From contig JAGQSE010000499.1 of the NCBI GenBank assembly GCA_020439725.1, positions 1 to 5,844 of the forward strand: 5,844 bases of DNA. Reading direction: 5' to 3'. The notes beneath the pieces are model-generated. The model was not told where the DNA came from, searched no databases, and saw only the letters and a program-made list of their open reading frames with translations. The translations under genes and the position numbers were made by a program. The stretch's first letter is position 1; each line of letters starts with the position of its first letter. Positions 1-5,255 of the stretch are shown one piece after another. Source of the DNA: Acidobacteriota bacterium (lineage in GTDB: Bacteria; Acidobacteriota; Thermoanaerobaculia; Multivoradales; JAHZIX01).

Positions 1-1364
1 CCGGTGACGGTGTCGAGGGGCTCGCCGGTCTCGACGTCGAGGTAGGTGGCGCCGCGGGGCTCGGCGACGATGGCGCCGAACAGACCCATGCTCTGGCGCT
101 GCCGGCCGGCGCCGTGATCGTGGAAGTAGTAGGCGCGCTCGGCACCGGGCTCCCGCGGGATCGGGATCTCGTAGGTCACCGTCGCGCCGGGCGCGGCGAA
201 GGTGTCCGGGTTGTTGCCGACCGCGCTGCCCGCGTTGGCGACGGTGTGGGGCAGACCCAAGAGGTGCATCGAGGCCGGCTGGCCGTCGGAGAGGGCGTTG
301 GTGAAGTGGATCCGCAGGCAGTCGCCGAGGTTGGCGCGCAGGACCAGAGGTTGGATGGGGTCCTTGCGCAGACCGAAGGCGACGCGGGTGACCCCGGCGC
401 CGTCGGGCAGGGCGCGGTCCGCGTCGAGGGCCGCCTCGAACTCGCGGATCGCCGGGATGTTGGCGTCGAGGGCGTACATGTGGGTGCCCAGGACGTGGTC
501 GCCCCAGCGGTTGAGGGTCATGGTGACGTCGATGGCGGAGACGTTGTACTCCTTGACCTCGCCGCCGTCGGTGCAGGCGTTGTAAACGGCGCCGGCACGG
601 GCCAGCACGGTTTCGGGGTCGACGGCGTCGCCGGAGGTGTCGAGAACCGCCGCCGCCGCCGCGCTCACCAGGACGACGCCGAGGACCGCCCGGGCGGTAC
701 GGGTTCGCCACAGCGCCAGGAGAGGCTGCAGCTGGCTCCGGCTCAAGGGGCGGCCGGTGCCCCGCCACAGGACGAGGAGCAGCAACGGCAGCCACAGGGC
801 GAGCTGGATCAGACCGTCTTCGATCCCCTTCGACAGACGCTCGAGGACCGTGGTGCCAATCTCTTGGTAGGAGCCGCGGGCCAGGCTCGGGTTGCGCAGC
901 GAGCCGAAGGAGCAGAGCTGGGTGGCTTCGCGGATCGTCAGGTCCGAGGTCACCGTGGTCGTCTGGACCTCCGCCAGGGCGAGCCCAGTGAGCCGGCCGA
1001 GCTCTTCGTGGGCCAGGTCGCGGGTGCTGGTCAGCGGTAGGAGGACCAGGAAGCCCACCAGCGCCGCGACACCGGCGGTGCCGAGGAGCCCGGCACCGTC
1101 CGTCGTCGCGAAACCCATCCGGCGGGCCAGCCGGAGGGCGAGGAAGAGGGCAAGGCCGAGCATCGGCACGAGCAGGCAGACGTCGAGCACCATGTGGCCG
1201 GCGACCCCCGCGAGGCTCCAGTCGACGTCGGGATTGAGCAACGCGTTGAGCACGTACTCCCACGCCACGATGGCGACGGCGAGACCGAGGGGGAGCCGCA
1301 AGCTCCGGCGGCGGCGGAAGGGCTGGGTCGAAGGCGCCAGAGCGCCCGGCTCGTTCGAATTCAT
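1..1364 (-). CDS. Membrane-anchored multicopper oxidase, MnxG-like, N-terminal 454 residues (partial at left edge)
   Basis: The frame runs from ATG 1364 to the window edge without a stop. Translated by eye, it begins MNSNEPGALAPSTQPFRRRR and has five hydrophobic spans near residues 24-44, 54-80, 91-112, 184-200 and 224-241. Arg-rich stretches at 17-23, 79-82 and 201-223 put the N-terminus inside and everything after 241 in the periplasm. Residues 270-300 (KEYNVSAIDVTMTLNRWGDH) resemble the start of large MnxG-like oxidases. A cupredoxin domain follows: VLRANLGDCLRIHFTNAL (341-358), SMHLLGL (365-371), and YYFHDHGAG (412-420) followed by SMGLFGAIVAEP, in which His415 and His417 fit a trinuclear-centre HxH. 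The usual first HxH is reduced to one His (367). The type 1 site and remaining ligands would be beyond the edge. The likely role is copper-dependent oxidation of a metal ion or small substrate at the outer membrane face; manganese is possible but unproven. It probably shares a transcript with the upstream exported protein. Confidence 0.85.
   Translation of the reverse strand, partial: MNSNEPGALAPSTQPFRRRRSLRLPLGLAVAIVAWEYVLNALLNPDVDWSLAGVAGHMVLDVCLLVPMLGLALFLALRLARRMGFATTDGAGLLGTAGVAALVGFLVLLPLTSTRDLAHEELGRLTGLALAEVQTTTVTSDLTIREATQLCSFGSLRNPSLARGSYQEIGTTVLERLSKGIEDGLIQLALWLPLLLLVLWRGTGRPLSRSQLQPLLALWRTRTARAVLGVVLVSAAAAAVLDTSGDAVDPETVLARAGAVYNACTDGGEVKEYNVSAIDVTMTLNRWGDHVLGTHMYALDANIPAIREFEAALDADRALPDGAGVTRVAFGLRKDPIQPLVLRANLGDCLRIHFTNALSDGQPASMHLLGLPHTVANAGSAVGNNPDTFAAPGATVTYEIPIPREPGAERAYYFHDHGAGRQRQSMGLFGAIVAEPRGATYLDVETGEPLDTVT
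114..125 (-). other. FHDH copper motif of the multicopper oxidase
   Basis: This encodes residues 414-417. An aromatic residue followed by HxH and then Gly, with MGLFGAIVAEP close behind, is the second trinuclear-cluster His pair of multicopper oxidases (compare WYHSH and YHDH in laccase-type enzymes). It is the strongest single residue-level evidence for the copper oxidase assignment. Confidence 0.75.
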
Positions 1365-1370
1365 CCTGGT

Positions 1371-1374
1371 CTCC
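1371..1374 (-). promoter_or_regulatory. Ribosome binding site of the multicopper oxidase gene
   Basis: GGAG on the minus strand lies 6 nt before the ATG at 1364. It is weaker than the site of the upstream gene. With the intervening hairpin, this suggests lower expression of the oxidase than of the exported protein. Confidence 0.5.
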
Positions 1375-1400
1375 ACATCGAAAATCACATGCGACGAAGG

Positions 1401-1438
1401 CGTGGTCCCGGCCCGGGCGGGCAGTGGCCGGGACCACG
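1401..1438 (-). terminator. Perfect 13-bp intercistronic hairpin between exported protein and oxidase genes
   Basis: Bases 1401-1413 (cgtggtcccggcc) are the exact reverse complement of 1426-1438, with a 12-nt loop. The hairpin begins 15 nt after the stop codon of the exported protein gene, the position of an intrinsic terminator. However, the next bases in the direction of transcription are mixed, and the only T run (TTTT at 1384-1381) lies 16 nt past the stem. It could therefore act as a partial terminator, a 3'-end stabiliser or a processing site that sets the ratio of the two proteins. The inverted repeat is certain; its role is inferred. Confidence 0.6.
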
Positions 1439-1453
1439 GCTTCGAATCAACGC

Positions 1454-3997
1454 TCAGCCCCCGATCTCCAGATCGCGGAAGGCGCCCACCGTCGACTGGA
1501 CGCAGGCGTGGGCGCCTGGAGCCCCCTCGGACAGCACCGCCGGCGCCAGCGGCGACTGGCAGCTGCCCTCGCCGCAGCGGAAGAGGAAGAGTCCGTCCTC
1601 CTGGCGCACCGGTCCGGTCAGGAGCACCTCGCCGGTGCAACCGTCGTCACCGGCAGGACCGTCGTAGAGCGTCACCCACTCGGCGTAGTGACCGCTCGCC
1701 AGCGGCGTCAGCACCCCTCGGATCTTGAGCAGGCCGTCGCGAAACGCCTTGAGCACCGTCACCCGGTCGCTCTCGGCCTCGTCGTCGAAGCCCGCGAAGA
1801 CCGGGTGGGGGGAGAAGATGCTGTTGTCGTGGAACAGGTCGTCGAATTGATAGAAGACCTGGCCCGAGGCCCGCGGCAGCTCGATGTTGGCGCTGATCGA
1901 CGAACCCGCGAAGACCGGGCGACCATGGATGTAGGTCAGGTCGGCCCAGTAGCCCTTGCTCTTGTCCTCGGGGTCGAGGTAGATCGTGCCGTTGTAGGGG
2001 TTGAGCCACAGGAAGGGACGCCACGCACCGGTGGGCGGAATGATGTCGCCGGCACCGGTCTGCCCCTGCGCCGGGTTGCGCAGGAAGGGCGGGAAGTGGA
2101 GCTCGTCGTTGACCCCGTCGCCGTCGCTGTCGACGTTGTAGACCCCGTTCGGGTTGGTGGGGCCGAAGTCCGTGGTGCAGAACCCCGGGCCGTCCTCGGG
2201 GCACATCTGGACGATGCCGAAGCCCTCGGTGAACTGGCCGATGACCAACCCGTTCTCGCCGTCGGCGTCGCGCAGTTGGAACTCGCTCGGGTGTTCGGTG
2301 TTGGTGATGATGAAGTTGGGCGGGTTGAAGCGGAAATCACCCTTGCGCGCCGCCTCGGACCACTGGTAGCCGAGATAGGTCGAGCCGTCGCCACCGCGGT
2401 AGGGCTTGAGCCGCACCCGGTCCTGGCCGCGGGAGAACACGTCCTGCTGCTGGATGACGTCGTAGTGGGGTCGGAAACCCCAACCGGCTCGCCATTGCAT
2501 CTCGGCGACCTTGGGCACGCCATAGGTGCCCTTGAAGTTCATGACCTCGAAGCTGGTGAGACCGCCGCCGCAACAGCTCAGGATGTCGTCGCTGAGGCGC
2601 GGCCCGAAGTCGACGTTGCGGAAGTAGTGGGTGTGGTTGTCGAGGTTGATCAGCTTGACGCGGAAGGTGTCGCCCTGGTCCCACAGCTTGATCTCGTTGA
2701 GGAACGGGCCGTCGCCGTACATCTCGTTGTTGAGGAAGACCGAGATCATCTGGTAGCCGCCGAAGCTGCCGCGCTCGATGCCCTCGGCGGCCAGGACTTC
2801 CCACGCCTCCTCGGGCAACTGGGTCTGCTCCTTGACCAGCCCGGCCCACTCGGGCCAGGTGCCCCGCGGACCGGCGTCGCGCTCGGTCATCCAGCGCTCG
2901 ATCTCCTCGGGGTCGGCCCCCGCCAACACCGCCTCGGCGACGTGCAGCATCTTCTTCTCGGGTGCTGCCTCACCGATGGCGTCGACGGTCAGGTCCTCGC
3001 GGTTGCGCGTCGTGTAGGAGCGACCGGGCGGGTCGAGCTCGACCTCGCCGGTGTGGGCGTTGCGGATCTCGAACACCGGCTGCATGAACTGGATGCGCGG
3101 CGGGTGCTCGCGCCAACCCCAGGTGTAGATGCCGCGGACCATCTGCGACGGCGGGTAGTCGAGGGTGACCTCGACCACCTGGCCGGCGTTCATCGCGAGC
3201 CACACGGCGTCGAAGCCCTTGAACGGGAATTGCACCGTGTCGAGGGCCTGGCGGCGATCGAGCATCACCAGGGTGGGGGAGAAGTCCTCGTCGACCAGCG
3301 TGAAGATGCGGTAGTGGACGCGGAGCGTGTCGTCCTTGGCGACGTCCACCGGGAAGCGGACGAAGAAGGTGTCGGAGTCGATCTGGCCGTCGTAGTAGAG
3401 GAGGTTGATGTCGGTTTCCCAGATCTTCGCCAGACCGCCCTCCGGATCGAAGGGATTGACGAAGCTCTCGCCGGTGTCGTGGACCCGGCGCATCTTGTAC
3501 TCACCCTCTTCCTGGCCCGGCGCGAACGCTCCGCGGTTGTAGTTGAGCATCGCGAAGCCGTCGTAGATGCGTCCCGAGGTTTCGCCGTGGAGGATGTCGA
3601 GGAGATCCTGGGCGGGCGCCTTCATGGCCTCGGCGTCTCGGTCGCGGGCGGCGTGGTAGATCGCCTGGAGGTCCGAGCGCATGTCGTCGTTGGGGCTGGT
3701 GACCCGGGTGATGGGGTGCCCCGTCAGGCTCTTGGTCGCGGTAGCGGGCGTCCAAAGGGCCGCCCCGACGATGGTCGATTGGGCGACGCCGTCGACCGAT
3801 TGATCGGTGTGGGGGACGCGGATCTCCTTGCCCTGGAGGTGCGAGGTGACCGGTTCGAGGACGCCGGGGTTGTTGGCGTCGAGCTTTTCCGCCTGCGCGG
3901 ACGAGAGTGTGCCGACGATGAGGGCTCCGGCGATGATGACGGCGAGCTGCCTCGACCGAGCTACACCGGAAACACGAGCCGACCGATGCCATTTCAT
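1454..3997 (-). CDS. Large exported protein of unknown family with cupredoxin-like segment, upstream of a multicopper oxidase
   Basis: Complete 847-residue protein that I cannot place in a named family. The N-terminus is a Sec signal peptide: basic MKWHRSARVSGVARSR, hydrophobic core 18-31, likely cleavage after AQA at 36; there is no lipobox and no later membrane span, so it is periplasmic or secreted. Residues 430-470 (FLNEIKLWDQGDTFRVKLIN, then NHTHYFRNVDFGP at 454-466) read like a cupredoxin strand pair, with His455 and His457 as possible metal ligands. DSDGDGVND (623-631) is a DxDxDGxxD calcium loop of the kind seen in thrombospondin type 3 repeats and dockerins. Eight cysteines (475, 476, 599, 607, 787, 808, 813, 832) could form disulfides or bind metal; CysCys475-476 is followed by GGG. 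Residues 750-847 look like an Ig-like beta domain. The start is fixed by the Shine-Dalgarno and promoter. The oxidase gene follows after 89 nt, suggesting that this is its partner or co-secreted substrate protein (inference). Coding status is firm, function unknown. Confidence 0.9.
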   Translation of the reverse strand: MKWHRSARVSGVARSRQLAVIIAGALIVGTLSSAQAEKLDANNPGVLEPVTSHLQGKEIRVPHTDQSVDGVAQSTIVGAALWTPATATKSLTGHPITRVTSPNDDMRSDLQAIYHAARDRDAEAMKAPAQDLLDILHGETSGRIYDGFAMLNYNRGAFAPGQEEGEYKMRRVHDTGESFVNPFDPEGGLAKIWETDINLLYYDGQIDSDTFFVRFPVDVAKDDTLRVHYRIFTLVDEDFSPTLVMLDRRQALDTVQFPFKGFDAVWLAMNAGQVVEVTLDYPPSQMVRGIYTWGWREHPPRIQFMQPVFEIRNAHTGEVELDPPGRSYTTRNREDLTVDAIGEAAPEKKMLHVAEAVLAGADPEEIERWMTERDAGPRGTWPEWAGLVKEQTQLPEEAWEVLAAEGIERGSFGGYQMISVFLNNEMYGDGPFLNEIKLWDQGDTFRVKLINLDNHTHYFRNVDFGPRLSDDILSCCGGGLTSFEVMNFKGTYGVPKVAEMQWRAGWGFRPHYDVIQQQDVFSRGQDRVRLKPYRGGDGSTYLGYQWSEAARKGDFRFNPPNFIITNTEHPSEFQLRDADGENGLVIGQFTEGFGIVQMCPEDGPGFCTTDFGPTNPNGVYNVDSDGDGVNDELHFPPFLRNPAQGQTGAGDIIPPTGAWRPFLWLNPYNGTIYLDPEDKSKGYWADLTYIHGRPVFAGSSISANIELPRASGQVFYQFDDLFHDNSIFSPHPVFAGFDDEAESDRVTVLKAFRDGLLKIRGVLTPLASGHYAEWVTLYDGPAGDDGCTGEVLLTGPVRQEDGLFLFRCGEGSCQSPLAPAVLSEGAPGAHACVQSTVGAFRDLEIGG
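2105..2131 (-). other. DxDxDGxxD calcium-binding loop
   Basis: This encodes residues 623-631, DSDGDGVND, in the exported protein. The aspartate spacing matches the EF-hand-like calcium loops of dockerin and thrombospondin type 3 repeats. Only one copy is seen, so it is more likely a structural calcium site in a loop than a dockerin, which needs two. Confidence 0.55.
2621..2638 (-). other. NHTHYF motif, candidate metal-binding HxH of a cupredoxin-like segment
   Basis: This encodes residues 454-459 of the exported protein. It follows GDTFRVKLIN, the typical strand of cupredoxin domains (GDxVxVxLxN) that precedes a copper His pair in multicopper oxidases. The second residue pair and the Cys of a full type 1 site are not evident nearby, so copper binding is a hypothesis. 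Confidence 0.35.
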
Positions 3998-4005
3998 GCT
4001 TCGAT

Positions 4006-4013
4006 CTCCTCCT
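4006..4013 (-). promoter_or_regulatory. Strong Shine-Dalgarno of the exported protein gene
   Basis: The minus strand reads AGGAGGAG at 4013-4006, nearly the full anti-16S complement, ending 8 nt before the ATG at 3997. It fixes the start codon at MKWHRS and implies efficient translation. Confidence 0.8.
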
Positions 4014-4099
4014 AAAAGAACCGCGCGGAAAATCGGGTCACCTGCAGGAGCGATGAGCTTCCGCCGGTGAAGCCACGAAACGGGACGATTGTTCCCGGT

Positions 4100-4129
4100 A
4101 CTATATGGGAAAGCTATGGCCCATGTCAT
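4100..4129 (-). promoter_or_regulatory. Sigma70-type promoter of the 847-residue exported protein gene
   Basis: On the minus strand, ATGACA at 4129-4124 matches the -35 consensus TTGACA in five of six bases, and TATAGT at 4105-4100 matches TATAAT in five of six, with an 18-bp spacer. Transcription would start near 4093, about 95 nt before the ATG at 3997. The promoter lies inside the upstream in-frame extension of that open frame, which supports the shorter, signal-peptide-bearing start. A small inverted repeat (4081-4097) overlaps the predicted start and could be an operator. This is a consensus match only; no transcript data were available. Confidence 0.55.
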
Positions 4130-4197
4130 GTCTCGCCTATGGACATCGGGCCACAAGGAGTGGAGACGCCGCTTCGGAGGCCTCCAAGAGCCTCCCT

Positions 4198-4221
4198 CTC
4201 GGGGGACGTGCGAGCCCCGAG
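4198..4221 (-). terminator. Weak hairpin after the DHOD-like gene (possible terminator)
   Basis: CTCGGGG (4221-4215) pairs with CCCCGAG (4204-4198), giving a 7-bp GC-rich stem with a 10-nt loop, beginning 16 nt past the TAG stop at 4240-4238. No T-tract follows on the minus strand, so it is not a canonical intrinsic terminator. It may pause polymerase, protect the transcript end, or mean nothing. The next gene has its own promoter, which makes an end of transcript near here plausible. Confidence 0.3.
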
Positions 4222-4237
4222 GCTTCTCTTTCGCGGG

Positions 4238-5242
4238 CTACCAGCCCTCGCGCCGCCAGCTCTGGAGCAGGTGAAGGTAGTTGGCGCGCTCGAAGGCGTG
4301 GGGGTCGGGGCAGCGGGCGAGACTCATGGTGCCGCGCATCTGCTCGAGGGAGTCGTACTCGTGGTCCATGAGCCAGCGGGCGAGGTCGTCGCGTAGCGTG
4401 GCGAGGCGCTCCGGACCGCGCCGGAGCAGCGTCGAGACCACCTGGACCGCGTTGGCGCCGCACAGGATCGCCTTGACCGCGTCCTCGGCCTCGTGGACTC
4501 CGCCGGTGACCGCCAGCGAGGCGCCCACCTTGCCTTCGAGGATCGCCAGCCAGCGCAGCCTCAAGAGGAGCTCGGAGCGCTCCGACAGGTGCAGCGTCCG
4601 TTCCACCTCGAGCTCCTCGATGTCGAGATCGGCCTGGTAGAAGCGGTTGAACAGCACGAGCCCGGCGGCGCCGGCGCGGTCGAGGAGCTGCGCGAAGTGC
4701 AGCGGCGCCGTGTAGAAGGGCGACAGCTTGACCGCCACGGGCAGACCCTCCACCGCCTGGATCACCTCGCGGACCATCTCGAGGGTGCGCTCCTCGACGT
4801 CCTCGCTGCTTTCCATGGGATCGGTGACCAGCTCGTAGACGTTGAGCTCGAGGCCGTCGGCCCCCGCCTGGCGGATCAGCCGGGCGTACTCGAGCCAGCC
4901 GCCGCGGCTGGTGCCGTTGAGCGATGCGATGACCGGCACCGCCACGGTCTCCTTGATGCGCTGCAGCTGCTCCAGGTACTCGTGGGGACCGAGGGCGAAG
5001 TCGTCGGGCTCGGGCAGGTAGGAGAGCGCCTCGGCGAAGGACTCGGCGGGCTCGTCGAGGGCGCGGACGGTGGCCAGCTCCTCGCCGACGATCTGCTCCT
5101 CGAAGAGCGAGTGCATGACGATGGCGGCGGCGCCGGCGTCCTCGAGGCGGCGCACCGTGTCGAGGTCGTCGACCAGCGGCGAGGCGCCGGGGATGAAGGG
5201 GTGGGGCAGCTCGAAGCCGAGATAGCGGGTGCGGAGGTCCAT
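4238..5242 (-). CDS. Dihydroorotate dehydrogenase-like FMN protein (nifJ-linked type)
   Basis: Predicted cytoplasmic TIM-barrel flavoprotein of 334 residues, related to PyrD but in the separate dihydroorotate dehydrogenase-like subgroup whose substrate is, as far as I know, unestablished. Visible motifs are YLGFELPHPFIPGASPL (7-23), SLFEEQI (45-51), ASLNG (106-110), LELN (131-134), VKLSPF (171-176, Lys172 being the likely flavin-site lysine), LFNRFYQ (198-203), and VTGG followed by GANAVQV (245-269), the usual phosphate-binding end of the barrel. In PyrD the LELN strand runs into a Cys or Ser that acts as the base (ELNLSCPN in class 1, EINISSPN in class 2). Here residue 137, the aligned position, is Glu. 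ATG at 5242 is chosen because the family N-terminus begins there and GGGAG lies 8 nt upstream; the frame is open further upstream but overlaps the preceding gene and encodes Arg/Pro-rich nonsense. Close coupling to the pyruvate:ferredoxin oxidoreductase suggests a ferredoxin-linked redox role (inference). Confidence 0.9.
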   Translation of the reverse strand: MDLRTRYLGFELPHPFIPGASPLVDDLDTVRRLEDAGAAAIVMHSLFEEQIVGEELATVRALDEPAESFAEALSYLPEPDDFALGPHEYLEQLQRIKETVAVPVIASLNGTSRGGWLEYARLIRQAGADGLELNVYELVTDPMESSEDVEERTLEMVREVIQAVEGLPVAVKLSPFYTAPLHFAQLLDRAGAAGLVLFNRFYQADLDIEELEVERTLHLSERSELLLRLRWLAILEGKVGASLAVTGGVHEAEDAVKAILCGANAVQVVSTLLRRGPERLATLRDDLARWLMDHEYDSLEQMRGTMSLARCPDPHAFERANYLHLLQSWRREGW

Positions 5243-5250
5243 GCTCGGGT

Positions 5251-5255
5251 CTCCC
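5251..5255 (-). promoter_or_regulatory. Ribosome binding site of the DHOD-like gene
   Basis: GGGAG on the minus strand, 8 nt before the ATG at 5242, fills most of the 13-nt gap after the oxidoreductase stop codon (5258-5256). It decides the start of the flavoprotein gene against the longer open frame and indicates translation from a shared transcript. Confidence 0.6.

Larger units (their letters stand above)
3998..4237. other. 240-bp intergenic region between the two transcription units
   Basis: No coding sequence is supported here. It is visibly less GC-rich in its middle (about 4085-4140) than the flanking genes, as expected of a promoter region. Contents in the direction of transcription are a GC hairpin behind the flavoprotein gene, a 10-bp palindrome GGAGGCCTCC at 4176-4185, a sigma70-like promoter at 4129-4100, a short inverted repeat CGGGA-N7-TCCCG (4081-4097) at the predicted transcription start, a leader of about 95 nt, and a strong Shine-Dalgarno. 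No riboswitch class that I know could be recognised in the leader. Confidence 0.7.

Noticed and set aside
647..663. GCC/GCG trinucleotide run.
   Set aside because: It simply encodes the Ala stretch of the fifth transmembrane helix of the oxidase; there is no sign of a functional repeat.
114..1040. A 308-residue plus-strand open frame opposite the multicopper oxidase.
   Set aside because: The minus-strand frame has five transmembrane spans and an FHDH copper motif. The plus-strand translation is Gly/Val/Arg-rich without any recognisable domain.
2105..2131. Dockerin or cellulosome attachment domain, suggested by DSDGDGVND.
   Set aside because: A dockerin needs two such loops in a compact domain of about 60-70 residues, usually terminal. 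Only one loop is present and it is internal.
1424..4015. An 863-residue open frame on the plus strand opposite the exported protein gene.
   Set aside because: It is the antisense image of a real GC-rich gene. The translation is dominated by Val, Asp, Glu, Ala and Leu from reverse-complement codons, has no family resemblance, and the opposite strand has a signal peptide, Shine-Dalgarno and promoter.
3998..4156. Upstream extension of the exported protein gene to an in-frame ATG at 4156.
   Set aside because: The extension contains the predicted promoter, would bury the signal peptide 53 residues inside the protein, and competes with a near-perfect Shine-Dalgarno at the 3997 start.
4176..4185. 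10-bp palindrome GGAGGCCTCC in the intergenic region.
   Set aside because: It is short and GC-rich with no loop, is upstream of the -35 box by about 47 bp, and is expected by chance often enough in such sequence that no operator claim is justified.
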